The translations under genes and the position numbers were made by a program. A stretch of DNA of 64,000 bases. It comes from Mucidula mucida (Eukaryota; Basidiomycota; Agaricomycetes; Agaricales; Physalacriaceae). Positions within the stretch are counted from its first letter, which is position 1; every line of letters starts with the position of its first letter. The stretch covers positions 1 through 64,000 of the forward strand of contig JADNYV010000141.1 of NCBI GenBank assembly GCA_015501055.1. The letters run 5' to 3'. The notes under the pieces were generated by a model. The model was not told where the DNA came from. It worked only from the letters and a program-made list of their open reading frames with translations, and ran no database searches. Of this stretch, positions 45,151 through 56,316 are shown piece after piece.

Positions 45151-46577
45151 GTGGTCTCTGCTGACCTGTCGTTCGTTGAAGGACAAGGAACGTCCGAAGG
45201 TCTTGGCCCATACTCAAAGAGCTTGAAGAGCGCGCCGATACGAGGCCAGGCATCGAAACGGAGGGTGGCCGAATGTGCCACATTCGATTGCTCGCTCTGG
45301 AGTGCCATCAGAGACTCGGAAAGGCGCTATCTCAGTCCTGTAGGTCTGGACGACCTCAGGATCGCTATCGTCTCCGAAGACATGCCTCTCAACGAACAAC
45401 GACGGGACTTGGGAGGAAGCCTTCTGGATAGATCGAAACGCGACGCAGCGTTTTCGCCACTGCCCCATTACGTTCATTTTCATTATTCGGCCCAAGAAGT
45501 GGTAAAGGCGTATCTGGACCTCCTTTCTACACAGCAGGAGGAAGAGGACATGAATGTATTTCGAGAGGTTGAAGTGCTCGCGTTGGACGGGTATACATTT
45601 GCCACCAATTATGCTTTCGGGCAGTTCATGCAGTGTTTCCCCAAGCTTCGTGCCATATTGGTGGGGAATATGACTTTGTGTCTGAAGGGCGACAGCTCAT
45701 TCCCGTTGGCCCTCGCCTCCATCATTAACGTTGTGGTCGCTCAATGTACTTTCCCGGATATTGCGACCCTAGTCGAGACTGTATCGATATTTCCTGGGGC
45801 CAAACGGCTCTTCTCATCCGACATCAGCTTCCCCATCGCCTCCCATCAGTCAGAAACGCGTCCCGAGCTTCGTGGGACCAAAGTTGTTTCAGCCCTGGAG
45901 AGCATAACGGTCTGGGCGAACTCAAGCTACTATTCCTCTCCCGTAGTGTGCGACTCTTTCCATGTCCTGCTAGAGTCCATCTTGTCAGAGGATTCACCGT
46001 TCAAGAAAGACAAGCTGTGTTCGCTGGACATACAGCTAGCGATGTGGGCTCACAGCCATTTCCGCGAGCCCCAATGTGGTGAAAGCAGGCCAATGTTGCT
46101 CGATTTCAATCAGACCGTGGCGAATCGTCTTACACAACTGAAGCACCTTAGGCTACACGGGAACTTTGTTTTGAGAGGTGAGTATCAAGCGCTCTGATAC
46201 ATCTCATCATAGGTCTATGTTTCGAGAACTTTCGCAACCTCGAAGACTTCCATTTCGGTTTCCAAAACGCATTCGAAGGGCAAACTATTTCTATCTATCA
46301 ACTCGCCAATGAGATCTGCGCCGGTCATTTAGCTCAGCTAAAAGACCTACATGTTACTATCCATGGATCAGCAAAGTCCCGCCGAGTCAACTCGATCTTC
46401 AGAAAAGCGTTCCACGCTATGGATTGTGCCCTACTACGGGAGGGGTCTTCGACACGTCTCCACGTCAAGACGTTCCCATCACTGGCCCAATTATATAGGC
46501 AGAGGTTCTTCTTGTGCATGCAAGTTTACGCGCCAGAGCGAATTGATTGGGGTACAGTCCGACCTGTACATAAGTAG
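45151..46577 (+). CDS. unknown protein, possibly an F-box/LRR-like Agaricomycete family
   Basis: A long frame from 45151 to 46180 continues after a GTGAGT...CATAG intron (about 46178-46212) in frame with LCFENFRNLEDFHFGFQNAF to the TAG at 46575-46577. The total is about 460 residues. The body has regularly spaced hydrophobic segments (FPKLRAILVGNMTLCL, VSALESITVWANSSYY, RLTQLKHLRLHGNFVLRG, GHLAQLKDLHVTIHGSAKSR) resembling the degenerate leucine-rich part of fungal F-box proteins, but no F-box is visible. The true start is uncertain: an ATG at about 45014 or 45073 with further introns is possible. Function not recognised. Confidence 0.5.
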
Positions 46578-48078
46578 ATATCTTAGAGATTCAAGTTGTG
46601 ATTCTAAATGCAGTATACGCGAGCAAATACCGTTGAGGGACGCTATGGCAGAAATGGAGAGCGACCATCTCCATGTCTGACAGGAAAAAAGTCAGGGTCC
46701 GCTGCCTCGTCTATTGCAGGGGGGCAGGCTTCATGCGAGGTCACAATTGTGCATGTCGATTGAATCGTTCTAAGCTGTACCTGCCTGGATCGATGTCGGG
46801 CTGGTCTCGCAACGTTTGAACTTTGAACAACTCCCGCGCACGTGTCAGTCGAAGGTAGATTATCTCGTGACCAGTAGAACTTTTAATCCAACGCTCACGT
46901 CGGCGACTCGGCTCTGGAGTAAAACGAACGCCTTAGACTCTCCGTGGCCTCTGAATGTTCCATCAAAGATCTGCATGATATGTGCCTGCGCCCATACCTT
47001 CCTCCTTGCGGTCTTACCGGATATTCCGGACGCTCCTGATCTTCTGCTGAAATATACATCTTCAACAAAGCCTGGTCACTTCTACGCCGCTTCGCAGTCA
47101 GTCCGTTCATTTCTTTTGTGAGCGCCGCAGGCTGTCACTTTTCACTGCATCATGCTTGCCGATTTGTGGAGTCTTCTGTGGAAATCCCTACCGTTTTGTA
47201 TACGTACGGACACCGTGGTCGACGAAACATGCACTGTAAGCGCGGCTTTCCTGTTTGGGAACAAGTCCACTTCGGAAGGTGCTCTGTGCTCAGCTTTCTT
47301 GCGCCTGTTTCCCAGCACTCACAAATCTTGAAATGAAACAATGGTCAGTGCAGTCGGGAATGGGTCCTTTCTTCGCCCCTCTTCAGGATATCTTATGGTT
47401 TAACGGGTTTTACCTCGTCGTTTGCTCATACGGTCTCTTCGGCTAACACCCAGATGAGTAAGTAGCGTCAACCCGGTCCAGCTCACCTACAACCCTTACT
47501 AGAAGTCGGGACCACTGCGACTCCAAGGACCTTCTTCTTATGATACATCGCGGCTTGTCCTTTCTGTTGTCTTCAGCTCGAGAGCAAGAACAGGTCACCG
47601 TGTCTCCTCGTTTTCTTGCTCCGAAGGCTACGAGCTCTCTCCACCTCTGCAACCGTGATTTAGCTGTTTACAGATCAGCGCTGTATCTCATTTCGGTGTT
47701 TCCCGATGGAGAGATGCACGAACTGTCATGCTCCGCTCGACCGGACAATGTAGTGAGTCACATAAGCGCTTTATTCTCTTCAAAGGTCAGCTAATTCCGA
47801 AACAAAACGTAGCTGTGGATACCGTGATTCCCGTAACACCTTTTAGTCTTGTGTTCGATCCTTGTTTCCGGTCAACATCGAATTCCGACGAGGAATGCAG
47901 CGCGACGCCACAGTGTGGGCGGCTGGCACACTTTCCTTGCGTGCGGGGGGTAAACCCGTGTTTTGACTACCGACGAAGCCCGAACACAAATGGTATAAAG
48001 GTGGTGAGGATGGGAGGATAGCGACACCAATTTCAAGTTATTTCTTACCCACTTCAACGCACTACTCCTTTCTGCAAC
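46578..48078. other. intergenic, no supported gene
   Basis: 1.5 kb with only short frames. The last hundred bases contain a TATA-like GGTATAAAGG at about 47992, about 85 bp upstream of the dehydrogenase start. This is the same arrangement as at the 8.9-kb paralogue. Confidence 0.45.
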
Positions 48079-49558
48079 ATGATCCCATCTACCATGTTCT
48101 CCGCTTCTTACCAAGGAGGAAACACTGACCTGGTTATCAACAAGGCGCACCCAGTCCCTGTCCCCAAGAGAGGCGAAGTCCTGATTAAGGTGTCTGCTTC
48201 TGGCGGTACATTATCTCTTCTCTTGTATGTTCGTTATGTGCATGATCTGACCACCGTCTTTGAAGTGTGTCACTCCGACGTAGCGATTCTCTCAGGCGTA
48301 GCCCTCGACAGCCGTACATACATCATGGGGCACGAATTCTGCGGAGTTCCAGTCGCGTAAGTTCTTTCTTCGGTTAGTTGAAGAGTTCCGCGCAAAGCTC
48401 AGCCTTTTCAAGACTTGGAGAAGGTGTCGACCCGCTTAAAGCTCAACTCGGAAAGCTCTACACGATCACCACGATTACTCCGTGTGTTCGCAGTGTCATG
48501 GGTCTGCCTGCAATCTTCAACATTGAAGGACTTGGTCGAGATGGCGGATACGCCGACTATGTTGTCGTGCCGCAAGACCAGCTGGTACCGGTGGTAAGGG
48601 CCTTTTCAAGTCATTCCTGTCATAGGATTGATGAAGGCGTTCATGTAGCCCGAAGGTGTATCCATCGAAGAGGCTTCCATGGCATCCGATGCTGCTACAA
48701 CGGCGTATCACGCTGTACACGATGTGGCCGGCGTAAGCCTCCTTCTCTTAACCTATCACCGCTACTCAAGCTCCATCTGTTGACAGATTAAAGAGGGCAC
48801 CAACTTCAAGGTCCTCATGTTCGGCATCGGGGGTCTTGGCCATCTTGGTCTTCAGTATGCTAAGCATTACGGCGCCACTGGTATGTCTCGCCTCCACTGA
48901 ATCCTATCAACCTTCTCATGACAGCCCTCTGTCAGTGTACGCCGTTGACATCAAGCCTGAAGCCCGCAAACTCGCGCTTGAGCTAGGCGCTGAGGCTGCT
49001 TATGACCTCGCGACATTGAATGAATTACTCACGGCGAACAAGTTGACTGTGGATATCACCATTGATTTTGTTGCTACGACTCAGAGTATGTTATCTTGAA
49101 AGTCTTTCGACTCCTGAATCCTGATAGAGATTGAACAGCTTTTGACTTTGCGGTCTCCGCGCTTAAGGGCAACGGCTTGAAGTACCCTTCTGAGGCCAAG
49201 GCTGTAATGGTGTGTACATCAAATGGAAGGTTGTCATATATTGCTTATACGATGAGTAGGTGGGCGTTTCGGAAGAGTCGATGAACTTTTCTACACTCGA
49301 GATCATAGGCTCTGAAATTTCGGGTAAGCATACTACTCTCACAGCACTTTAGCACCGGTGTTAACAAGTGATGTAGTTCTGTCCAGCCTGTACGGTCCAC
49401 GTAGCTCGACCGAAGCCGCCTTGGACCTGTTCGCGAAAGGCGCTGTTCGCGGACGCTTCAACACGGAGCCGCTAGACAAGGTCAACGAAGTCATAGACAA
49501 ACTGAGGTCGTACGAGATTACTGGTCGTACTGTGTTGATCCCGAAGCATCATCACTGA
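48079..49558 (+). CDS. medium-chain alcohol dehydrogenase, paralogue B
   Basis: It has the same architecture and near-identical exon plan as 8912-10386. It starts MIPSTMFSASYQGGNTDLV, then VCHSDVAILSGVALDSRTYI with MGHEFCGVPVA, DGGYADYVVVPQDQLVPV, EASMASDAATTAYHAVHDVA, the Rossmann loop FGIGGLGHLGLQYAKHYGAT, YAVDIKPEARKLALELGAE, and the end TGRTVLIPKHHH. Introns occupy equivalent positions and have GT-AG ends but differ in sequence, so the duplication is not brand new. As in paralogue A, the four-Cys structural zinc lobe is not visible. It is the same strand as paralogue A, about 39 kb away. Probably functional; substrate unknown. Confidence 0.85.
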
Positions 49559-49659
49559 GTGTCAGTTCTCTTACGATCGTTCGATTTGTACATGATTCAT
49601 GAATGATTAATGTTTATGCAAAGACATACAATACTGGTAAACTTGACTACTGTATAGGC

Positions 49660-51399
49660 CTACCACAACGTCGCTTGAATCCCATACTCCCTCAGTCGAC
49701 GCAGGCAATCTAATACCTGCGACGGGAGATCACCGCCCTTTCGGACACCAATGACAACCGACTTTAACGCTGACCCGCCTATTTTCGACTGCAACATAGT
49801 AACCAAGTCTGCTGACGGCTGACAATCCGCGGCCCACACCAACTCCAGCGACTCGAGTTTGGGCAACAGTCCACCCGTCTCAGGTGCACCACATAGACTA
49901 AAGAACTCGGGATCACTGAGAAGGGATGGTCCACGCTCTTCGGCTTCACAAATCTCGAGAGTCTCCAGCTCGGGCATAACATACAGTAGGGCGATAATGG
50001 CGCGTGCGAACGAGTCGTCAAAGGCTTTGTCGGGAGCATCCCAGAAGACGTAGAACGTGAACGATTTGATCATACATTTCGATCTGGTTATCGTGACCAA
50101 AAGGGCGGTCAAGATGTTTTGGCAGCCGATGTTGTTCTGGCCGTCCGGAGTCTCTCGCCAGAGCTGGCCGGGGCACATAGCACAACCCACCTCCACGTGC
50201 TTGAGATTAGGTATGGACAACGCTTCGAGGTACCTCGCTAAATTGCTAGTCCAGTAATTAGGTGCCAGGCTAAGGGAAGTGAACTTGCTGATCACAATAC
50301 CCTCGTTCAGTCTGTAGGTCGGCAAATGTCGCAGGTTAAGTTCTAGTTCCGCTTCCTGGCCATCGCTCAAGAACTCTGGAGGAAGTCGGTCAAGTACGTG
50401 CAAGTCCGTGTGCTCGAGCATGATATAGTCAAGCTGTTTCCAAGGTAGGCCCTGAGAAGGCCAGAAATCGCCAGACAATGGATAGTTATCGTCATTGAAG
50501 AAGCAGAAGGATTTGAAGCTGGGGGCCGATTCGAAGATTTTCGGCAAGCGAGTCGGTGAGCTGATGATGTGTGGTACTTTTAGAACAACGGTCTCCAGCA
50601 GATCGGGTGTAATCTGATTCCTGTGATCGTCGTCGTTCTGGCCCTGCGGATTTACAGGCTGGAGGGCACCTTGGAGCAGTACATCGAAGTCATCTAGTTC
50701 TTGGAGTTTGATTTGAAGGCAAATGTCCTTCCACCGCGGAAGCGCGTGAAAAACCCTCCTCAAGACGTCCTTGAAATATTCATCCGTTTCTTCGTAGACG
50801 TCGTGATTTCCGGCAGAAGGACGCCTATCAAGAGGGCCCTGTATACGTAGACTCAGCGGGAGGTTCCCACTGAGATCCAATTGACGGTCGACCAGCGCAG
50901 GCGAACTTTTCCTGGGCCCGAGCTGGATGATGGTCCAAAGGGAAGGAGTATCCAGAAGAATGGATCGCCACTGTGAGCACACCACAGCAAGAGTGAAAGG
51001 AAGTTCGTAGCGCATCGGGTCCTCTGGCACGGGCGTGTGGCAGTAATGCCAGAAAATGATGCACAGCACTTCGGAAGGGAGACGGCGGATGGGAGACGCA
51101 TCGAGAAATTGGCGAGTGCGGGTGATGGGGATGTTAAGACGAGTGTGGCGGTCCTCCAATATCTGTAGAAGGGATTGTATGCGAGTAATTTCGGCTTCGA
51201 GAGCAGCTAGCTCGGCGGATGGTGCGAGGAGGTCGTTTTCAATCGTGCGCACGTCACTTTTGGAAGGCGTATAAAACGCCCTTGTGACGCCGTTGTCATA
51301 GAAGCGGGGACTATAGGGCGTATAGAATATAGAATTGGGGCAACGGGTGCAGAGTTCTATCTGGGTGCTGGTTGTCTCCCTAGGGCTCTTGATGCTCAT
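49660..51399 (-). CDS. F-box-like protein, family A, intact single exon (579 aa)
   Basis: The ATG at 51399 gives MSIKSPRETTSTQIELCTRC. A CxxC-like N-terminus and the conserved AFYTPSKSDVRTIENDLLAP precede a coiled coil (ELAALEAEITRIQSLLQIL). Then come the F-box-like SPIRRLPSEVLCIIFWHYCH and LAVVCSQWRSILLDTPSLWT. The long C-terminal half has leucine-rich-repeat character (PNLKHVEVGCAM, MPELETLEICEA, LLPKLESLELVWAADCQ) and ends YGIQATLW. No introns. Family members usually pair with SKP1 in SCF ubiquitin ligases; the target is unknown. Its 5' two thirds belong to the left arm of a large inverted repeat. Confidence 0.85.
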   Translation of the reverse strand: MSIKSPRETTSTQIELCTRCPNSIFYTPYSPRFYDNGVTRAFYTPSKSDVRTIENDLLAPSAELAALEAEITRIQSLLQILEDRHTRLNIPITRTRQFLDASPIRRLPSEVLCIIFWHYCHTPVPEDPMRYELPFTLAVVCSQWRSILLDTPSLWTIIQLGPRKSSPALVDRQLDLSGNLPLSLRIQGPLDRRPSAGNHDVYEETDEYFKDVLRRVFHALPRWKDICLQIKLQELDDFDVLLQGALQPVNPQGQNDDDHRNQITPDLLETVVLKVPHIISSPTRLPKIFESAPSFKSFCFFNDDNYPLSGDFWPSQGLPWKQLDYIMLEHTDLHVLDRLPPEFLSDGQEAELELNLRHLPTYRLNEGIVISKFTSLSLAPNYWTSNLARYLEALSIPNLKHVEVGCAMCPGQLWRETPDGQNNIGCQNILTALLVTITRSKCMIKSFTFYVFWDAPDKAFDDSFARAIIALLYVMPELETLEICEAEERGPSLLSDPEFFSLCGAPETGGLLPKLESLELVWAADCQPSADLVTMLQSKIGGSALKSVVIGVRKGGDLPSQVLDCLRRLREYGIQATLW

Positions 51400-52019
51400 A
51401 AAATAGAAGATATTGCCAAGGGCCTCAGTGTTCCTAAGCCAATTGGAAGAACAGTAATAGCTGTAAACTTACCTGCATGACATAGCTGAAGACCAGCATG
51501 AAGAGGCGACGTGCGGTCATTAAATCTTGCCAATGTGGTGGTACAATCGTAGGGCGAAAACCTAAAGGTGGCGTTATGGACGGGGATGATGGTGGAGAGG
51601 AAGGAAGGATCACTGCTGTCACATCACTTATCATGATGGAGCACTGCCTCGCAAAATCATTAGTTATAAAGCGAGTCACATCTCATCATGATGGGCAAGG
51701 ACATCCTTCATCAGCATGGAAACTAGCACTGCTAAGAACACGGCACCTAAACGACGTCTGTATACTTACACAGAATCTAACTTTCATAATTCAGATTCAG
51801 GAGTGGCTTAGTAGCTTGACCATCTCAAGTATGACAACCACATTCAACCTGTATACTCTCGCGAATAAGTCTACCAGTACGATGCTCAAAGAAAAAAACT
51901 GTCATCAAGATGTTGCATACATGACAACACGCAGTGCTGCATTCCGGACGTCGAGCCCCACCAGACCTGAGCGCTGACTCCGTCATTCTCACTCACATGT
52001 AATCTATACTGTACCCTGA
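51400..52019. other. intergenic within the inverted-repeat arm
   Basis: Upstream flank of the F-box gene at 49660-51399. No gene supported, although frames are conserved with the other arm simply because the DNA is duplicated. Confidence 0.45.
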
Positions 52020-53200
52020 AGTCATGGATGAAGACGACGAGAGTTAAACTTGCAGGCTTTCTTGAGGTCATTTCGAAGATTGTCGCCAAAATTGTCGGTG
52101 CCGCTGGTGTCGGTGTACGTTCCAACCTAAACGACATCATCATCAGCAGTGCCGTCTCCACATGGCGCAACAGCGAAGGAGGACGAGTTAGTCGTGAACC
52201 TGAGGAAGAGGTCATCGCAGTCCTGGGACGAAGAAGCTAGGACAAAGCCGCAATCAATATCCATCTCAAGCAGGAAATATCTTGGTGGACGCTTCAGTGA
52301 GTCCCGACGACTCTTACACCTGCTTGTACTCCTCATCCGCCATTCTCTGGCGCTCAGCGATTGCACCTTCGAACCGTCCTGGAAAACTCTGCCTTCCAAC
52401 GCAAGCGCCGCATATCAGACATGTTTCTTCTTGGAGGTTCCTCAAATGCATCGTGCAGATCACCCAGCATGCGGAACGCATTATCGTACGGATGGGGCTC
52501 GGCTTCGATAACGACGTGCGAACGGAGAAACAAGAAGTCGGCGAAGAGTACAGATTGCGGGTACGTCCTTCAGTGATAACATCGTCGAAGGACGCGAACA
52601 CCAACGCGGAGTTAGGAAAGGAAGCAAGGCGGTCAAGAGGACTGGCGCCTCGTTGACTTTCTGAGGGAAAGCATTGCAAGGTGCCGACATGTCAGATATG
52701 GCGAGTGAATTGGGCATAATCCTTGTCGTAGAGGTGGGCTGTAAACCAGCAAGGATATCCGGTGGCGGCGGTTTGGTATTGGATGCTGTTTCCTTGTAAA
52801 CGACAGCAGCGTAAAAGGCGATGTAAGAAATCGAGCGCGCTCCTGCCGTCAAACATTCTCAAAGCGCGTCCGTATCGTTCGAGGTCCACACCAGTCAACC
52901 TGTCTGCCATATCCTCTTCGTCATTGCTGTCTTCCGCTTAAGCATTTCCATCATCTTCAGTCGCTCCTCTGCTTTAGCCGTCGCGCCCTGCTGCGTGATC
53001 TCTCTTCCGGTAAAATCCGCGGGAGCATTTGCATGTGTTGGGCTTCAGAAACATTGCAGGATATGGGACATTGCAAGATGGACATGTGTATTTTGCTATT
53101 GGTCTGCTACATCTATGGACAAGGTTAGTCCTGGGATAGAAATAGAAGAGGCGGACGTACAGTTTGCACAAGGATAGAAGAATATACCATCTAGAGTAGA
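52020..53200 (-). pseudogene. decayed HIT-type zinc-finger gene (ZNHIT2-like), left copy
   Basis: On the minus strand, scattered over three frames, are pieces of a HIT zinc-finger protein. AKYTCPSCNVPY is followed by a broken second half of the finger (a TGA falls where an Arg of CFRSPTHAN is expected), then FTGREITQQGATAKAEERLK and MMEMLKR, MADRLTGVDLE, and a C-terminal portion HVVIEAEPHPYDNAFRMLGD and LHDAFEEPPRRNMSDMRRLR. Frameshifts and stops prevent a full product. ZNHIT2 proteins act in assembly of HSP90/R2TP clients and snoRNP-type particles. Family assignment rests on the CPxC...NVPYC finger and on segment order, and is moderate. Confidence 0.5.
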
Positions 53201-53532
53201 TGATAGGCCAACTGCCGTGGCGAACATTGAGATATTTACCTGAAGATATTTGTAGAATGATAGTGTTGTGAGCAAAGAGAATGTGAGCACGTGGCTCGGA
53301 TATTTCTTTCGAGTTGCCGACGACTTCGCTTCACGACTCGGCGATCCTAGCGCGCGCGACCTGCCGGTCGTCACCAATACGCTCTGCACCGTGGCCGTCG
53401 ATGACCACTCAACACCGATTTAGTAACAGAAACGGCGAGCAAAATTGTTGTTCTTGTCTCAATTGATGTTTTATGCATTGAAGGATTACACTGTACTACA
53501 GGACTATTGATCTGACTACTTACGCTACAGAC

Positions 53533-55209
53533 CTACCACAACGTCGCCCGGATCCCATTCTCCCTCAACCGATGCAGACAATCTAATACCTGCGGCGGGA
53601 GGTCACCGCCCTTTCGGACACCAATGACAACCGACTTTAACGCTGACCCGCCTATCCTTGAATGCAGCATAGGGATTAACTTGTCTATCGGCGGCTGCCT
53701 ATCCGCCGCCCAAACCAACTTCAGTGACTCGAGCTTGGACAACAGTCCACCCGTCTCAGGTCCACCACATAGACTAAAGAACTCGGGATCACTGAGAAGG
53801 GATGGTCCACGCTCCCCGGCTTCGCGAATCTCGAGTGTCTCTAGCTCGGGCACGACGTGTAGCAAGGCGATGATGGCGCGTGAGAACGAGTCGTCGAATG
53901 CTTTATCGGGCGCATCCCAGAAGACACAGAACCTGAACGATTTAATGTTGCATTTCGACCTAGTAATCACAGCCAAAAGCGCGCTCAAGATGTTCTGGCC
54001 ACCAATGTTGTTCAGGCCATCCGGAGTCTCTCGCCAGAGCTCGTATGGGTGCATGGCACAACCCATCTCAACGCGCTCGAGAGTAGGAGAGTATAAGGCT
54101 TCGAGGTACCTCGGTAACTCACCACCGGCAGCCCAGCGGATAGGTATGAGTCTGAGGAATGTGAAGTTCCTGGATATAATTTGGGCGGTTGGCAGGTGCG
54201 ATGCGTAGGACGGCGGCTGTCGGAAGTAGATTGCCACCTCCGCTTCTTTACCATCGCTGAAGAACTCTGCAGGAAGCTGTCCCAGTACGCGCAAGTCCGC
54301 GTGTTCCAGATGTACCTTTTTCAGCTGATTCCAAGGTAAGCCACGAGACGGCCAAAAGGCGTCAATGTAGTGTGGGCGGCCATCCGCGTTGAATAAACAG
54401 AAGGCCTTCAACCGGGGGGCCAATTCAAATACATCTGGCAGGTCAATTGAGACGTGCTGAGGAAAACGTCTTACTTTCAATGTAACGGCCTCTAGCAGAT
54501 CCGGTATGATTGGGCTCCTGAGGTCGTGACCTTGCAAATTTGCAGGCTGGACGGCCCCGTTGAGCAGGGTATTAAAGTTTTCTAGTTCCTGGGGTTCGAT
54601 TTGAATGCAAACGTCCTGCCATCGCGGAAGCGCTCGAAAGAGCCTTCTCAAGACAGCCTTGAAATATTCGTCCGTCTCTTCGTAGACGTCGTGGTTTGCG
54701 GCGGAAGGACGTCCATCAAGCGGGCCCTGGATGCGTGGACTCAGCGGGAGGCTTCCACTGAGATCCAGTTGACGATCGACAATGGCAGGCGAACTTTTCG
54801 AGGGTCCGAGATGGATGACGGTCCAGAGAACAGGCGTCTTCATTACGATGGCACGCCAGTGTGAGCACACTACAGCAAGGGTGAATGGAAGTTGGTAGCC
54901 CATCACGTCCCCAGGCACGGGCGTGTGGCAGAAAGACAAGAAGATAATGCGTAGCACATCGAATGGGAGACGGCGGACGGGAGAAGCGGCTATGAATTGC
55001 CGAGTGCGGGTGACGGGGATGTTGAGGCGGGTGTGGCGGTCCTCCAAAAACTGTAGGAGGGATTTCGTACGAGTAATCTCGGCTGTGAGAGCAGCTAGTT
55101 CGATGGATGGTTTGGAGAGGTCGGACTGGATTGCGAGTACTTCACTTTCGGAGGGCGTGTAAAACGCCCTCAAGTCGCCGTGGTTATAGAAGGGAGGAAT
55201 GAACGGCAT
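53533..55209 (-). CDS. F-box-like protein, family A, intact single exon (558 aa)
   Basis: I start at the first ATG in frame, 55209 (MPFIPPFYNHGDLRAFYTPS). Upstream in this arm the frame has a TAA where the right-arm copy reads AAA. The gene has the coiled coil ELAALTAEITRTKSLLQFLE, F-box-like SPVRRLPFDVLRIIFLSFCH, LAVVCSHWRAIVMKTPVLWT, and a leucine-rich C-terminal half ending NGIRATLW at 53533. It is nearly identical to 59647-61452 on the opposite strand and clearly paralogous to 49660-51399. No introns and no damage. Likely an SCF substrate receptor by family. Confidence 0.85.
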   Translation of the reverse strand: MPFIPPFYNHGDLRAFYTPSESEVLAIQSDLSKPSIELAALTAEITRTKSLLQFLEDRHTRLNIPVTRTRQFIAASPVRRLPFDVLRIIFLSFCHTPVPGDVMGYQLPFTLAVVCSHWRAIVMKTPVLWTVIHLGPSKSSPAIVDRQLDLSGSLPLSPRIQGPLDGRPSAANHDVYEETDEYFKAVLRRLFRALPRWQDVCIQIEPQELENFNTLLNGAVQPANLQGHDLRSPIIPDLLEAVTLKVRRFPQHVSIDLPDVFELAPRLKAFCLFNADGRPHYIDAFWPSRGLPWNQLKKVHLEHADLRVLGQLPAEFFSDGKEAEVAIYFRQPPSYASHLPTAQIISRNFTFLRLIPIRWAAGGELPRYLEALYSPTLERVEMGCAMHPYELWRETPDGLNNIGGQNILSALLAVITRSKCNIKSFRFCVFWDAPDKAFDDSFSRAIIALLHVVPELETLEIREAGERGPSLLSDPEFFSLCGGPETGGLLSKLESLKLVWAADRQPPIDKLIPMLHSRIGGSALKSVVIGVRKGGDLPPQVLDCLHRLRENGIRATLW

Positions 55210-56316
55210 GTGATCATGGGGCTGAGCGAAGTGTTCAAGATTGATGGTCGCAAATGCAGCTAGGTAATTATAGGGCAAGGATTACAGTGTGGCGTTTTGG
55301 ACCTGGGTGATGGTGGGACGGAAGGAAGGACCGCCCATGCTGTCACATCATTTATTTTGCAGCACTGCCTCGGAAATGGAACAAGTCACTTCTTATTGTG
55401 ACTGTTCATTTTCAGGCTTCGAGCACTTTCCAATCAAAAAAACATGCATATACAATGACAATGCTATGATAGCTGCTGGCTCGCACTGGTAAGATTATTG
55501 AAAACCATGATGTCCGCCGAGCTGGTGATAAATCTCACACCGTACATCGATTAACGCGAGATACTTCTACGAGAGACGCTCCAAGCTTCTAGAGGTGTGT
55601 CCGAAACAATAAGCATTAGCGCCACACTACTTATCAGAGTTTGACATCAACCGTAAATGCTCCACATCATTCGGAAATAGTGCGTCGTTGATCAATTCAA
55701 GACCAAGAGAAGCCTACGACTTGTGTCCCATCAACACGAACATTTCACCCAAATTCACCTCTGGCCATCGATCCCGCACCCCAACCAGATTGACCGCTTA
55801 CATATCTTTAACATTGTGTGCACTGTGAACTTACGAAATGATGTGCTTATGAACCAACAATGGACACACAGGGCCTTGACAAACAGGTGGAGCGGAGAAG
55901 GTACGCACTCTAGCGAGGCCACCGACACGACAATATTATGTGAAATGAATGTCAGGCGACACACTGAGGTGCATGTGGAGGCGACTTCATTGCTGGACCA
56001 CCGCTGCGTATAGGGTCGAGTCTCGACCTTCCACCAAAAAAAAGAGTAACTGCGCTGAATGCGTGTTGATGCATGATGCTCCTGACAGCCAGCAGTAGCA
56101 GGGAGCCCATGAATGACGGCGTCTAACGTCCGCAGACGAAAGTCGATCTGACGGCATCCAGGCTTGTACGGCGCGTGAAATACGGTACATGAGCTATCGT
56201 CGCGGGACGCGCCACGGGCGATTGGCAGTGGTAGGAGGGAACCAGCATTTTGGAAATTTCGGGCTGTGGAGAGGGTAGCTAAACAAGCGACAATGAAAAG
56301 GTTAATACATGTTAGA
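55210..56316. other. intergenic, inner end of left inverted-repeat arm
   Basis: No gene supported. Homology to the right arm fades at about 55790-55810; the remainder is unique spacer sequence downstream of the CWF19L1-like gene. Confidence 0.45.

Larger units (their letters stand above)
50782..55790. repeat. left arm of a large inverted repeat
   Basis: It matches 59190-64000 in reverse orientation: F-box gene to F-box gene, decayed HIT-finger gene to its twin, and the flanks down to about 55790 (GGCCAGAGGTGAAT on the minus strand near 55760 equals 59222-59235). Coordinate sums run from about 114,780 at the outer end to about 114,985 inside. The difference reflects a roughly 195-bp stretch missing from the right arm. 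The outer limit is unknown because the right arm leaves the window. Confidence 0.9.

Noticed and set aside
53096..53389. Minus-strand ORF with FFYPCANC as an independent gene
   Set aside because: It is better explained as the first part of the decayed HIT zinc-finger gene and its flank, shared with the other arm.
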